Shown: positions 26,201-35,893 of the stretch, piece after piece
How positions within the stretch are numbered: position 1 is the first letter of the stretch
Layout: each line of letters starts with the position of its first letter
Source of the DNA: Cyclobacteriaceae bacterium
Lineage (GTDB): Bacteria; Bacteroidota; Bacteroidia; Cytophagales; Cyclobacteriaceae
Length of the DNA: 36,805 nt
Assembly (NCBI GenBank): GCA_958296015.1
Contig: CATQIH010000048.1
Location: 1 to 36,805 of the forward strand
Reading direction: 5' to 3'
The notes under the pieces: model-generated
What the model saw: the letters and a program-made list of their open reading frames with translations, nothing else
What the model was told of the DNA's origin: nothing
Databases searched by the model: none
Translations under genes and position numbers: made by a program

Positions 26201-28955
26201 TATCATTGTCAAAGTCATAATCATCATAATAGGTGACCTGTAATACCTGGCAGTCTTGAAGGGCAGGATACGCCTGATTATCCGGTACGGTAACCGGATT
26301 ATCTGCCAGCTTGAGGGTAATTACTTCGTCTGCCAGATTTTTGGCACTAAAGCCAGTTTGCAAAGTGATAGAATTAGAGGCCGTGATCAGCTTTTCTCCT
26401 TTGTATTGCGCCAGGGTGAGGTCTGCGATTGACCCGTGTTGGTTGTAATCCACATCATTCACTGGCTCAGCAACATTGTCGTTGCTGGCCAAATAAGTGT
26501 TTACTGCCGTGAGCATGTCTGCATAACTGGCAGTACTGTAGTGCAGGCCGCTGAGGATGGGGCGGTTCAGGGCATCATAGTGGGTGAATGACCATTCTCC
26601 GGCAGCCCGTTGCCTGCCATCCTGAGTCAGGATGAGTCTATCCCGCTGATCGTAGATCATGAACTGCCAGTCGGCACCCGGCACACGCTTATGGGTTATG
26701 CGTCCGCGACCGTCATACTGATATTGAAAAGCCCACTGGTTGAGCGTAGCCACTTCGGCAGAAGTTTCCTCTGTCGCAGTAGAACCAGCATAGCCATCAC
26801 TGCCCAGGGGGGGCAGCACATAGCATAAACGATTGTAGTTGTCATAAACGTAATATGTATCATGGTAGACCGGGGTAACATCTTCTGCTTCTTCTACAAT
26901 GACAGAACGCTTAAGCACCAGCTTACCTTCTTTATCGGTATATTCTCTGGTAACCTGGTCGTCTTCGTCGGTAGTTTGGGTAACATACAAACGGTTGGCA
27001 CTATGGTTTCCGTCGTGGTAAGGGTAGCCATTGTTGTTGATACGCCACCGCTTTACTTCAGGACCCAGGTTAGATCGGTAAGCATACTTCATTCCGTGCC
27101 CCTGGTCGGGCTGCCAGGCTGCACCGGGTGCTCCCTGAATAGCCACCCTGTTGAGCGGAGAGGGTTCAAAGTCAGTTTCAGCATAAGGCTTGGTATCAAT
27201 GGCGATACCAAGATTGGAGTTGTTTGCATCATTGTAGTAGGTTTCGGCAGCAGCAGCAGCACCGGTTCTGTAGTAGCCGTCATTGCCTGAGACATAGGGT
27301 AGGTATTGCCGCTCCTGTCTGCCCAGCGCATCGTAGGTGATGGGAGCCACATGGTCTGTCTTACCAGGACTTTGTTGCCAACCTACCTGTTGCACAGGCC
27401 GTCCTAGGCCGTCATAGTAGATAATGCCTTCCTGTTTCTGAGAGGAAGATAAAGACGATAAATCTGCTTCCTGGATGGCAGTATTATCTGCTTTTTTGTC
27501 TGTCTTAAGCATTCGGGTAATGATGTAGTTGTAGTTATTGGCTGCGGTCACCGTCACCGGACTTGACGTAGCACTACAACCGTTGGCAGTGATGGCAACG
27601 GTATAGCTTCCTGCACCGGAGGCTTTCAGGGAGGCTTGCGTAGCCCCTGTGATGGCTACATCATCTTGGTACCACTGGTACGTATAACCTGTTCCGGTGC
27701 TGGCCTCAAGGGTGACGCTCTCCTGCCCGAAACCAATCTCTGGCGAGGCAGGCGTAATGGATGCAGTAGGTTGCGCAATCACTTGAAGTGTCTGCGTTTG
27801 TGTGATTTTATTGTCTTCACAGCCATAAGCAACCATTTCAATCTGTGCTGTACCACTATAGGCTGCGTCCCAAATGATAGTTGCCTCAGAAGTTTCCAAT
27901 TGCCCGGGGCCAGGATTATTATTTACAATACTGATAGCATAGTCATCTGGGTCTGCACCGGTAATTTCCCAGGTAAATGCATCCACATGGTAACCGCTTG
28001 CAGTGTATTTGGTAGTGCCTTCTCCCTGGCAGCGACTGTTGCCATCATTTGTAGTCAACGTAACACCACTCATAGAGGGTTTAAAGGTCAGCGGAATGGA
28101 ATACTCAGGACAGGTAGGAGATGTTCTGAAATAGTAAAATCCTGATTGTGTAGCTGAAATAGCATTAGTTCCTGTAGCATAAGGATTACGCTCTGACGAG
28201 TTACTTCCAGCAGCACGGTAGTACCAATTGCCTACTTGGTTATCGCTGGCTCTTAGCGTAGCTGTTGTGCCTTGGCAAAGATCATAGGGTTGATAAGTGA
28301 AGTCTCTAATAATACCAGTCTCAGGACAAGAAGGCTCCGGCTCACAGCCGGTAGTTTTTTCAGTGATGATGGTTTGCCCGGTTACTGTACAGGGGCCGGT
28401 CGCTGTATAGGTGCCGGGGTTGGTAATGTTGTCCCAGCCTAAAAACAATTGATTACAATCATTGACAATGGTAGAACGAATTGCATTTCCATTTAAGTAC
28501 AATGTATAGGTGCCTGTAGAGAGAGCCCCCTGGATGCCAACCGTCGTTGATTCTCCCAGACAAAGCTCCTTGCTGGAAGGATTCATTCCTACGGTTCCAC
28601 TACAGCTGCAAGAAGCTGTATTGTAGCTTACCTGGCAGGAGTTTTCCATCATTTGCGTACATCCGGATTGTCTGGACATCACAGTGAAGGTGCCAGGGTC
28701 TATCACCGTCCAATCCAACTGTTCTCCGGTAGTTCCTGTCAATGTCTGGTGGGTGGAAACACCATCCCGGTAAAGCTCATATTCCACGCCAGCTTGGGCA
28801 GGATCGTCCAGCGTAACATGAGCCGTGTCTCCCTGTGGAATCCTATAAACGTGAGGCGTTACCTCCGATACGGTCAATGGGCATTGCCCGAACGCTGAGG
28901 TAAGCAGCAAAAAGTTCAAGATAGCTAGTAGACACAATGCAAGATAGCGCGACAT
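23220..28955 (-). CDS. Large secreted Rhs/YD-repeat toxin with restriction-endonuclease-like tip
   Basis: 1911 aa. Order: Sec signal peptide (residues 1-23, ending SAFGQ); Cys-rich and Ig/PKD-like segments to ~470 ([15 protein letters not shown]); a DUF6443-like entry domain at ~475-600 ([26 protein letters not shown]); YD repeats to ~1330; the Rhs core from [10 protein letters not shown] (~1337) to [20 protein letters not shown] and [11 protein letters not shown] (~1670); then a variable tip. The last ~115 residues, from [14 protein letters not shown], include [10 protein letters not shown] (~1838) and IGQTK (~1848), the D...(E/Q)xK pattern of restriction-endonuclease-fold toxins (compare Tox-REase-7). 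A DNase role is inferred. A Sec signal rather than a PAAR domain means export is not by the usual type VI route. Start ATG is supported by the signal peptide. Confidence 0.88.
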   Translation of the reverse strand: MSRYLALCLLAILNFLLLTSAFGQCPLTVSEVTPHVYRIPQGDTAHVTLDDPAQAGVEYELYRDGVSTHQTLTGTTGEQLDWTVIDPGTFTVMSRQSGCTQMMENSCQVSYNTASCSCSGTVGMNPSSKELCLGESTTVGIQGALSTGTYTLYLNGNAIRSTIVNDCNQLFLGWDNITNPGTYTATGPCTVTGQTIITEKTTGCEPEPSCPETGIIRDFTYQPYDLCQGTTATLRASDNQVGNWYYRAAGSNSSERNPYATGTNAISATQSGFYYFRTSPTCPEYSIPLTFKPSMSGVTLTTNDGNSRCQGEGTTKYTASGYHVDAFTWEITGADPDDYAISIVNNNPGPGQLETSEATIIWDAAYSGTAQIEMVAYGCEDNKITQTQTLQVIAQPTASITPASPEIGFGQESVTLEASTGTGYTYQWYQDDVAITGATQASLKASGAGSYTVAITANGCSATSSPVTVTAANNYNYIITRMLKTDKKADNTAIQEADLSSLSSSQKQEGIIYYDGLGRPVQQVGWQQSPGKTDHVAPITYDALGRQERQYLPYVSGNDGYYRTGAAAAAETYYNDANNSNLGIAIDTKPYAETDFEPSPLNRVAIQGAPGAAWQPDQGHGMKYAYRSNLGPEVKRWRINNNGYPYHDGNHSANRLYVTQTTDEDDQVTREYTDKEGKLVLKRSVIVEEAEDVTPVYHDTYYVYDNYNRLCYVLPPLGSDGYAGSTATEETSAEVATLNQWAFQYQYDGRGRITHKRVPGADWQFMIYDQRDRLILTQDGRQRAAGEWSFTHYDALNRPILSGLHYSTASYADMLTAVNTYLASNDNVAEPVNDVDYNQHGSIADLTLAQYKGEKLITASNSITLQTGFSAKNLADEVITLKLADNPVTVPDNQAYPALQDCQVLQVTYYDDYDFDNDNTADYTFSDSEGDASIKVYSQTRGLVTGTKVKVLQSGLWLTTANFYDDKGRLIQTQSDNHVGGKDITTTRYSFHGLMQQQWHHHSSDASRGSEDFTVLTRQEYDHADRLTHVYQTIDTNAEQLLAFYEYNALGQLIDKGLHQVSADNYLQSVDYRYNIRGWLSAINQTAVDSEQTIAGSTIAAPDDLFGMDLQYDQALPTIANSALFNGNISAISWAKDDAAASAGTPQAYAYSYDEVNRLTGADYWQQPTAGTWSTSPKYDVSAIGYDKNGNITALQRRGQDAGLMDDLAYSYQGNRLTQVADAADKATGFKDGTNTNDDYGYDGSGNLVKDENKQLQTISYNYLNLPEQLIFTGGKEIRYYYDAGGNKLQKVVYNSSQTETDYVSGMQYQQRALDFISHSEGRSKKLATSFTQHYDLKDHLGNVRVTFSSEPVVNTFTASMETGGQTADREAEFFDNIDNSRQTLAYHNATQANQQEPHPNKVATLNAAKGRTKGPAKSMLVQQGDSIHVEVLASYEEHSRKPIQGVDGIIAAVAGSASAPQAGIEAVASSQGLSELLSGITLLNDDQHGLPKAYLNYIVMDTAKRILDQGFVQVSQAAEVSKGKTKKSKRKKDEAGAMSNTPQAQHETLAVDLNIAESGYLYTYVSNESNWDVDVHFDQMQVQAASAQPTVVQSDDFYPFGMSFQQQPGRMLKNKYLFNGKELQDELGLNWYDYGARMYMPDIGKFTVTDPLTYIYPNYSPYGYAVNNPIRFEDKNGEGPGDRVKGGGGNIADDQVLTKLGLDVIAAGRNLRSIIGGFLTSSSSIPYIVRTEHTVVADQNGNVSIQESAPFIQDKLVATGLGVLEGSALYPGNNVTGFLAKNGAKPTLFNLSKDIIEQFSGSLVRNNKADKAADALAKKLGGQSRVSFDTDPLKREFDVVSDEFIGQTKSISQIGKAFRNQAKGTFEAAKATGKKVYYEFTGGSPSQEITDKLNEYSQRYGVDLVIDNAN
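24073..24530 (-). repeat. Rhs core-end repeat, copy 3 (within the expressed Rhs gene)
   Basis: The in-gene copy of the shared segment, matching 20735-21187 and 22345-22790. Recombination with either displaced copy would replace the nuclease-like tip and its immunity gene in frame. Confidence 0.85.
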
Positions 28956-29000
28956 AGTAGTTCTGTTTATGAAAGTGAATAACCGGTAGTAAGGTCCTGT

Positions 29001-32000
29001 TTATTGCTGGTAGTGATAGAAATAATTATTAGCAATTTTTTTATTATGATCACGGGTAAGTTTGAGTCTTCCCAGCCCATCGTATTCGTAGTAGGTGGTT
29101 TTGCCACTAGGATCGGTAGCAGAAGTCATCCCGTATAAAGGATCGTAGGTATAAGTAGTCATTAGAGCATCAGCAGGATGTACTCTAACTTCGTCTATAA
29201 GCTTGGCATTGCCTCCGATAGAGGTGGCGGCACTAATGGTTTGTTCGCGATAGGTCCAGTTACCTGTACCGGTTTTCTCCCAATAAGACAATAAATAAGT
29301 ACCAGGTGTTGTAGGAAATGGTACAGGGAAGGCCGTCTGTGATTGATAAGAATTTCTACCGGTTTTGCTGTTTGTACTGATGATGGTAGCACCCACTTCT
29401 TGCTCAAAGCTATTATAGTAGATCTGTGATCTTGCAGCGTTGTTTACTTTAGCTATAAGAAACTCGTTATTATATCCCCACAAATACGTAGTAGTCATAT
29501 CACTATCCTTTTGTACAGACTCTATATTGCCTTCATTCGTATGCGAATAATCTATCTTTATAGGATTACCCGTTCCTAAAGGATAGATATTAGTGTAATC
29601 TAGCACGGTATTGTTGTCAACTGCATCATAGAAGTTTTCTGTTTTAGTCGTTGCACCTCCAACCTTTTTGGTTTCTATCAACACTTGATTATGCATATGG
29701 TCTGCTTTTAACAGATCACTGTTGTATTCGTTGTTGCTGAAATCATCAGCATATTTAAATTCTGTGATAACTTCCCTGCCATAGCTGTCATAAGTAGTTG
29801 TTTTGTTGATTTGCCGATGCAGAAGATTGTTGTATTCATGGGTAAGAGTTTGTGAAAGAAAATTGCTACTCCCCTGGTCATAGGTAAGAGTGCTTTCTTT
29901 TTCTAGCTTGTAGGGATAGGTGTAGATTTTATATGAAGTACCCTCATAAATTCTCTGGTCGCCCTCTTCACATGTTCTGATGACAGATGCTTTGACAGCT
30001 CGTACAAACTCTTGATTCAATGCCTTATATTTGTAATTGCTTTGAGTAACGGGATCTCCTTCACCATTATAGGTAATCTTGGATAGTAGTTTGCCTCGTT
30101 CCAACGCTTTGCTATTGCAAGGTTCAAAAGGTGATCTTGTATCCTGAAGAGTATTGATAAAAGACTCATCCAAATGTCCAGGATCGTTTAAGTCAGTATG
30201 CTTGTCATATCCAGAAAACTTGTAATCTATTGTACTGTTATCGGAATATTTTTCCACTACTTCGCTGTATACTACGTGTGGTCCCATACTATTCTCACTC
30301 ATGGGAAGGATGGACTGTGTAGAAAAGATAGTTTCCTTATAGGTCTGGGTACCATCGCTACTACTGGTGATGAACTTATCCCAATAATACTGGGCTTTTT
30401 GTCCTAAAGTGCCACTTGAAATACCCGTCAAGCCACTACTTGGCTTGTATGCTTTAATGTAAAAGTACTCTCTTTCTTTTTTGCTATCGGGATCAGAAGG
30501 ATCATAGCTGGTAATCTTTTTGATGCGTAATCCACCGGCGGTTTGATCAGTAGTATGCGTTATCAATGGGTTGCTTCTAACTAAATCTACTTCCATGCTG
30601 TAAGTATGCGGCTCAAAAGTAAATTCAGTGATTCCACCCGTCGGGTAAATGATTTTATTGAGGACGCCAGCCTGCAAAAAAGCAGGGTCTGCATCTTTGA
30701 GATCTTCGTAGTCGTCATAATCATCAATAATAGCGTACCTACCGTTGTAAAATCCCCAATGGTCTGTTTGGTTGACTAAATAATCAGGTAGCGGTTTTGA
30801 AGTATCATAAAAAAACTTATAGCCAGGCAGTTGAACATAAGGGTCTATTGACTTTTCCCGCATCTCTTTTAGCATCAGTCGCTGGGAAGCATCATTGTTG
30901 TAGATAAAGTCAATTTGCTTGATTACTTTGCTTGTACTTTTTTCAACAATTTGTATATTATCCAGTTTCCTCCACTTTAGCTTGTCAAGGATATCTGGGT
31001 ATCTTTCGTTACCAGGGTTTGGATTATTATGTAAAAAACAGAGGTAATCAGCACTTGTGAGGTATTGACTTCCATTAGGCCTGCTCTGTCCTAATTTCCA
31101 TTCTTGGTATGTGTCGTAGATACTCTGCCGGTATGGTAGTTCTTTACTAGGAGAAGTATTGAATTGTAGTGTTGCCTGCATATTGCTGATTTGCTTAAGG
31201 TATACCGGAGATATAAGCTTTCCGGCAAAAAAACCATAAGGTTGAATTAGAGAATTAAACTGTTGACATCCAGGGGTCATGAAGGCATTGTTTCCTATCA
31301 GACCACCCGATAAAAAGAATAGGAAGTAATTTATATCGGGGGGTGAAGTTTCCTTCTTCCGCATTTGCAAAGAGATATACATTTGATTGATAAACTCTCT
31401 TTCTATCCGTTGGTAGTCAAAAGTTATTTCATGACCATTGGTGTCAGCTATTTTTGTCAGGTTCCAGGCACCGGCTATCCAAGTATCCGTATCTTGCTCA
31501 AAAAACCCCATACTATATTCAATAGCATCTGTGGTGCCGCCAAACTCATACCGAGTGCCATCTTCATCTGTCAAGATAAATCCGTGAAAACTGGGTAAAT
31601 AGGTAGCCCATAAAGACCATCCTCCTGGTGTAAATGGGGGAGGCAATAGCGTAGTGGAACTTACTTCAACATCTACCTTTCGATCGCAAACTACCTGCCA
31701 TGTTCTGTTTTTTTTTCCATCACCATTATCCTCATAGCTTATGTAGAACTTACCGGACAGCTTGCCTGGGATATTAAAAACAAATTCATCAGGTTCAGTA
31801 TCATAAATATAATTTAAAGTACTGCCAATAGTTCTTATATAGCTCTTATCAGACCAATCATCTACTGTCAAGTTCTGATATTGAAAAAAGAATCCTGTTC
31901 GTTCTCCTGCATACGGTTCAATATTTTCGTCAGGCAAGTCATTAACTACCCGGGTAATAACGCCACCAGCATTTAAATTCCAGTTTAACCCTACCCATCC

Positions 32001-32285
32001 TGGATGTTGGTCAGGCTTTACTCCTGTAGCATAATAGGAAAGTGAAATAGCAGCCTCAGCTCCTTTTTCAGTTAATGAATACAAAGGTATATCTATTTGT
32101 GGTGTACCGGTAAACAACGAGACAGGAAGTTCGCCATATTGCCCTAGACTAGCAGCATTAGGGCTTTGTAAGTTAACTGGTGCTTTAGGTATTTGTCCTT
32201 GGGCATTTGTTAAACTACAAAATAGGAATATCCATAGAGAATGAAAGTAGTTCGTCAACATCAAGTTTGATCTCCTGTTCTGCAT
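29001..32285 (-). CDS. YD-repeat partner protein upstream of the Rhs toxin
   Basis: 1094 aa. Signal peptide (IFLFCSLTNAQGQ), then a beta-rich N-terminal region with SLGQYGELPVSLFTGTPQID and GLNWNLNAGGVITR, the opening of Bacteroidetes YD proteins. Further on come DHWGFYNGRYAII and C-terminal YD repeats (YYEYDGLGRLKLTRDHNKK), ending in YFYHYQQ. It has no Rhs core cut site and no toxin tip. The start may be the second Met (32261), which places the signal peptide better. It is 45 bp upstream of the Rhs toxin gene and surely co-transcribed. By analogy with TcB/TcC toxin cocoons the two proteins might form one shell from two chains; this is inference. Confidence 0.82.
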   Translation of the reverse strand: MQNRRSNLMLTNYFHSLWIFLFCSLTNAQGQIPKAPVNLQSPNAASLGQYGELPVSLFTGTPQIDIPLYSLTEKGAEAAISLSYYATGVKPDQHPGWVGLNWNLNAGGVITRVVNDLPDENIEPYAGERTGFFFQYQNLTVDDWSDKSYIRTIGSTLNYIYDTEPDEFVFNIPGKLSGKFYISYEDNGDGKKNRTWQVVCDRKVDVEVSSTTLLPPPFTPGGWSLWATYLPSFHGFILTDEDGTRYEFGGTTDAIEYSMGFFEQDTDTWIAGAWNLTKIADTNGHEITFDYQRIEREFINQMYISLQMRKKETSPPDINYFLFFLSGGLIGNNAFMTPGCQQFNSLIQPYGFFAGKLISPVYLKQISNMQATLQFNTSPSKELPYRQSIYDTYQEWKLGQSRPNGSQYLTSADYLCFLHNNPNPGNERYPDILDKLKWRKLDNIQIVEKSTSKVIKQIDFIYNNDASQRLMLKEMREKSIDPYVQLPGYKFFYDTSKPLPDYLVNQTDHWGFYNGRYAIIDDYDDYEDLKDADPAFLQAGVLNKIIYPTGGITEFTFEPHTYSMEVDLVRSNPLITHTTDQTAGGLRIKKITSYDPSDPDSKKEREYFYIKAYKPSSGLTGISSGTLGQKAQYYWDKFITSSSDGTQTYKETIFSTQSILPMSENSMGPHVVYSEVVEKYSDNSTIDYKFSGYDKHTDLNDPGHLDESFINTLQDTRSPFEPCNSKALERGKLLSKITYNGEGDPVTQSNYKYKALNQEFVRAVKASVIRTCEEGDQRIYEGTSYKIYTYPYKLEKESTLTYDQGSSNFLSQTLTHEYNNLLHRQINKTTTYDSYGREVITEFKYADDFSNNEYNSDLLKADHMHNQVLIETKKVGGATTKTENFYDAVDNNTVLDYTNIYPLGTGNPIKIDYSHTNEGNIESVQKDSDMTTTYLWGYNNEFLIAKVNNAARSQIYYNSFEQEVGATIISTNSKTGRNSYQSQTAFPVPFPTTPGTYLLSYWEKTGTGNWTYREQTISAATSIGGNAKLIDEVRVHPADALMTTYTYDPLYGMTSATDPSGKTTYYEYDGLGRLKLTRDHNKKIANNYFYHYQQ

Positions 32286-32644
32286 CGAAGTTTCGGTTAG
32301 AATAAAATATTTATGTTGTGCGTAAAACTATAAAGAGGTTTTAATAATCTCTATGCTTCAAACACCCTTTTTGGTTGATGTACCAACTTATCTAATTGTC
32401 AAAAATTCTATATGATTCTTTCAATTGACTAGATGAATATTTGCTATCAGCATGATGTGTTATTAAAATAATGCTAAACAATACGTTGTATGATTTTTTT
32501 AACAATTAATTTTTTAATACTTTGTTTAATCAAAATATACTAAATAATTACATGAGTTTGTTTTTAGCGTTTATTACTCTTTAGTTTACAGCAAAGTATT
32601 TCCAAAAAGCAATTTTTGGCCCCACTACTTATATCCTTCAATAT
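32286..32644. promoter_or_regulatory. Divergent intergenic region
   Basis: 359 bp, strongly AT-rich, between the minus-strand YD operon and the plus-strand barrel gene, so it should hold both promoters. I found no exact Bacteroidetes -7 motif (TAnnTTTG). The only clear structure is a perfect hairpin, CCAAAAA GCAA TTTTTGG, at 32602-32619, 26 bp before the plus-strand start. It lacks a T tract, so it may be an mRNA leader structure. Confidence 0.5.
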
Positions 32645-33925
32645 ATGCTGTACTTTTACATTTGTTCAAATAATGCCCATCAATGGCTCATATTAGCTTT
32701 TTTAAGCATTTTAATGAGTGTGACCGTCTATGGACAAGCACAAGTCCAGTCAAACCAGGAAGAACATCAATTGTTCAACAATAGCGGTGCACTTACTGAT
32801 AGTATCTTTCATAAAAGAGACACCTTAAGGGATAAGGAGCAAAAAATTCAAGAAAAGTACTTACTTACCCTAGATACCTTACCTATTTTAAAGGTAGCCA
32901 GATTGCCATCTCACTTGCCCGGATATTCTATACAGCCTAAAATACAGAAAATACCCGATGTTCCTGCATATAAAGATAAACTTGACGCTTTATCAAAGGG
33001 AAAAGTGATTGATAGACTTGATAAAACTACCCTGGGTAAAAACCGTGCTATACTTACCAAAGACATCAAGCAAAAGAGCGGTAAAGTTAAACAGAGAGCT
33101 AATACGCTCAAGCAGCAGCGAGCGCAAAAAGCATCCAACTTGAAAAGGTCAAAGGAAAGGTTTGCTGATAAAAAACAAGCCTATGATAGTCTTAATGCAA
33201 GACAGATAGCAGATACCGCCCAACAAGTAGTTACCAGTAGCATAGAAAATGCAGTACAGAAACACCTGGCAAAGCAACAAGAATTACCAGAAGCACCTAT
33301 GGCTCCGGATATAGCGCAAGATGCTATACGGGAGAGTCTCACGCATGAAGCCCAGGATTTCTTTGCGGCCAATACAGCACAGTTGCAATCGGCTCAGCAA
33401 AAGCTGTCATCTTTGAAACAAAAGTATAGCAAACTGCAACAGCATGATAGTGTGTTTGTCAAAGCAAGCTCACTACAAGATAAGCCTACAAAAGAGCGGT
33501 TCATCTACGGTTTCAATCTCAATCGTAAGACCTGGTCATCGCTAACAGCCTCACCCTATATAGGCTTTCATGTAAATAAAGTGCTGGTTGTTGGAGCAGG
33601 AACTTTAGTGAATGCTGGTTGGCAAACAACACCCTGGCAAATACATAGTACGCTATCCGGTACCAATGCTTTTTTGCAGTATTATCTGCCCAAAGATTTC
33701 TTAGTACAGGTGGAGTATGCTTTAGAAAAGCAGTCTTCTCGAACCAATGACCAAATTAGTACAGAATGGCAGCAAAAAATATATTTGGGAGCAGGCAAGC
33801 AAGTGAATTTTACTAAAAAGATTGCCTTACAAGTCTTATTCATGGTTAACGTGCTTCCTGATCATTCACCTGTAGCACAACAGCGATTTCAGGTACGGAT
33901 AGGGCTGCTCAAAAATGCTTATTAA
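32645..33925 (+). CDS. Secreted coiled-coil protein with C-terminal beta-barrel-like domain
   Basis: 426 aa. Signal peptide (LILAFLSILMSVTVYGQ), then a long charged, helical region (residues ~100-280, Lys/Gln/Ala-rich), then ~140 residues of alternating beta-strand pattern (PYIGFHVNKVLVVGAGTLV to FQVRIGLLKNAY) that look like an outer-membrane barrel or porin-like end. I do not recognise the family. It is divergent from the Rhs operon and followed by fibre genes, so it may anchor surface structures. A 27-residue copy of its end is repeated as a remnant at 34876-34959. Confidence 0.65.
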   Translation: MLYFYICSNNAHQWLILAFLSILMSVTVYGQAQVQSNQEEHQLFNNSGALTDSIFHKRDTLRDKEQKIQEKYLLTLDTLPILKVARLPSHLPGYSIQPKIQKIPDVPAYKDKLDALSKGKVIDRLDKTTLGKNRAILTKDIKQKSGKVKQRANTLKQQRAQKASNLKRSKERFADKKQAYDSLNARQIADTAQQVVTSSIENAVQKHLAKQQELPEAPMAPDIAQDAIRESLTHEAQDFFAANTAQLQSAQQKLSSLKQKYSKLQQHDSVFVKASSLQDKPTKERFIYGFNLNRKTWSSLTASPYIGFHVNKVLVVGAGTLVNAGWQTTPWQIHSTLSGTNAFLQYYLPKDFLVQVEYALEKQSSRTNDQISTEWQQKIYLGAGKQVNFTKKIALQVLFMVNVLPDHSPVAQQRFQVRIGLLKNAY

Positions 33926-33958
33926 TTAGAACCTTTAAAGCTTAAAATGTTATTTCTC

Positions 33959-34825
33959 ATGAAAACTAAACTTCTTCTCCCAATAGTATTATTTAATCTG
34001 TTACTGAGTAACTTACTATTTGCACAAATATTTGCGCCTGAAATCAGTATTAAAAACACTAATGGAAAGGTAGGAATTGGTTCAGACTCATTTAGCGCAA
34101 AATTTGGTGTACTCGGCCAGGGTATACAATTCTATAGTAATACTCAACAAAACACATTGGAGATTGGGCGAAATAGCAATGAAAACTTTTTAATAAAAGT
34201 TGATGATAATCACGCACAATTAATCCTTTTTCAAGATTTAGATGAAAACGGCCCTCATATATTGAGAATAGAAAATCGTAGTTTAGGAACAAGCAATGAT
34301 AATGATATACGCCTTGGAAATGAAGATGCATCAAGTACCAAACAACTGATCATAGAAAAAAATGGAAATGTAGGTATTGGTAAAAATAATGCCAATTATA
34401 AATTGCATGTTGAAGGAAATATTTACTACAAAGGAGGAGGATACTTAGGTTCTGACATTAAATTAAAGAGAAATGTCAATGACTATAAGAAAGGGCTTTC
34501 TTTAGTTAAACAAATGAGAACTGTTACATATGAATTAAAAACGGAGGCAGACAGCCTAGAACAGTACAATAAGAAACATATAGATAAAAAAGAAATCCCA
34601 AAATATATAAGTGTAGTTGCACAAGAATTACAGAAAATAGCACCTGAATTGGTAGATTATTATTTAGATGAAAATAATGAAGAAACCCTAGCTATTGATA
34701 TAACTGGTCTTACTTTCGTAATGGTTAATTCTATTCAAGATTTAAATGCAAGTTTAGAAGAGCAACAAGCTATCATAGAGTCAATGCAGCGGGAAATAGC
34801 AAAACTCAAATCCTCAAAGAAGTAG
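33959..34825 (+). CDS. S74 chaperone-tailed surface fibre protein 1
   Basis: 288 aa from ATG 33959 (MKTKLLLPIVLFNLLLSNLL, a signal peptide); an earlier ATG at 33947 is less likely. After the signal comes FAPEISIKNTNGKVGIG, a beta-repeat region, and a C-terminal S74 intramolecular chaperone domain: GSDIKLKRNV with the Ser-Lys dyad S and K five residues apart, then YISVVAQELQKIAPELVD, and a final coiled coil. In phage fibres this domain trimerises the fibre and cuts itself off. In Bacteroidota such proteins are secreted surface proteins of unknown role. Confidence 0.8.
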   Translation: MKTKLLLPIVLFNLLLSNLLFAQIFAPEISIKNTNGKVGIGSDSFSAKFGVLGQGIQFYSNTQQNTLEIGRNSNENFLIKVDDNHAQLILFQDLDENGPHILRIENRSLGTSNDNDIRLGNEDASSTKQLIIEKNGNVGIGKNNANYKLHVEGNIYYKGGGYLGSDIKLKRNVNDYKKGLSLVKQMRTVTYELKTEADSLEQYNKKHIDKKEIPKYISVVAQELQKIAPELVDYYLDENNEETLAIDITGLTFVMVNSIQDLNASLEEQQAIIESMQREIAKLKSSKK

Positions 34826-34849
34826 TCTCTCATGGCTATAAGCCTGAAG

Positions 34850-34959
34850 ATATCTCTTCTAAACCTCATTTGTTCATGGTCAACATCCTACGGGACCATG
34901 CTTCTGTCACACTGCAACGATTTCAAGTGCGGATAGGATTGCTCAAAAATGCTAATTGA
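34850..34959 (+). pseudogene. Remnant 3' end of a second barrel gene
   Basis: From 34876 the plus strand reads MVNILRDHASVTLQRFQVRI then GLLKNAN and TGA at 34957, matching the end of the 32645-33925 protein (FMVNVLPDHSPVAQQRFQVR). Nothing else of that gene remains. It implies that a barrel-plus-fibre pair was once duplicated and the second barrel lost. Confidence 0.85.
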
Positions 34960-34992
34960 TAAACCTCAAATAAAATCTAAATACCCCTTCTA

Positions 34993-35841
34993 ATGAACAT
35001 GAAACATCTACTCTTGATAGTATTCTTGAATGTATTGTTAAGCCATTCACTACTTGCTCAACTTTATGCTCCTGAAGTTAAGATTCAGAATACAAATGGT
35101 AACATTGGGATTGACGAAACTAATCCGAAGGACAAATTACATGTCAATGGATCAATTCGTATACCGTTGGCTAGTAATGTAAATGGTCAGTCCCATGGAA
35201 TCACTACTTGGCTTGGACATCAGAATTTTCTTTGGAAGGGTGTATATATCAACAGTTATGGTATTGGTTTTTATCCGCAAACCCTCACAGGCAGTAACGG
35301 TTATGTTTATGAAAAAGCTACAACTGCGTATATATCAAGTCATTTCGGTATTGATTTCTTTTCCAGGAACACCCATGTTATGAGAATAAGCTGGGAGGCA
35401 CAAAATGTAGGAATAGGCACCTCTAATCCTCAGTATAAATTACATGTAAATGGATCTGCCTATTGTACAGGGGCACAGTGGGTAGGATCAGATGTTAAAT
35501 TGAAAAAGAATATCACAGATTATAAAAAAGGTCTGGATCTAGTAGAAAGGTTAAATCCTATAGAATATGAACTGAAGTCTGAAGCTGACAGTATTGAGGT
35601 GTACAATAAAAAGAATTTAAAAAAGAAAAAGCCCCATAAATATGTAAGCGTTGTAGCCCAAGAACTACAAAAAGAAGCTCCTAACTTAGTTGATCAATAT
35701 ATTGATGATCAAAATGAAGAAACATTAGCCATCAATCAGACTGCTCTTACTTATGTTCTGATAAATGCTGTCAAAGAACTCCACGCAAAGTTAGAAGAAC
35801 AGCAGCTTCTTATTGAGGATTTAAGAAAGAAAGACAAATAG
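34993..35841 (+). CDS. S74 chaperone-tailed surface fibre protein 2
   Basis: 282 aa, a paralogue of the preceding fibre: signal peptide, LYAPEVKIQNTNGNIGI, beta-rich middle (GIGFYPQTLTGSNGYVYE), then the S74 domain with SDVKLKK (S166, K171), YVSVVAQELQKEAPNLVDQY, and a C-terminal coiled coil (ELHAKLEEQQLLIEDL). The middle differs from fibre 1, as if the receptor- or surface-facing part had been exchanged. It lies 33 bp after the barrel remnant. Confidence 0.8.
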   Translation: MNMKHLLLIVFLNVLLSHSLLAQLYAPEVKIQNTNGNIGIDETNPKDKLHVNGSIRIPLASNVNGQSHGITTWLGHQNFLWKGVYINSYGIGFYPQTLTGSNGYVYEKATTAYISSHFGIDFFSRNTHVMRISWEAQNVGIGTSNPQYKLHVNGSAYCTGAQWVGSDVKLKKNITDYKKGLDLVERLNPIEYELKSEADSIEVYNKKNLKKKKPHKYVSVVAQELQKEAPNLVDQYIDDQNEETLAINQTALTYVLINAVKELHAKLEEQQLLIEDLRKKDK

Positions 35842-35893
35842 GAGAGCATCTAAACAATATTATTTGTTCAATTTTGAAATTAACCTCTACACC

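Noticed and set aside
24621-27290. Long plus-strand open frames opposite the large Rhs gene
   Set aside because: They are antisense shadows of the Rhs coding sequence, have no family resemblance, and arise from its codon bias.
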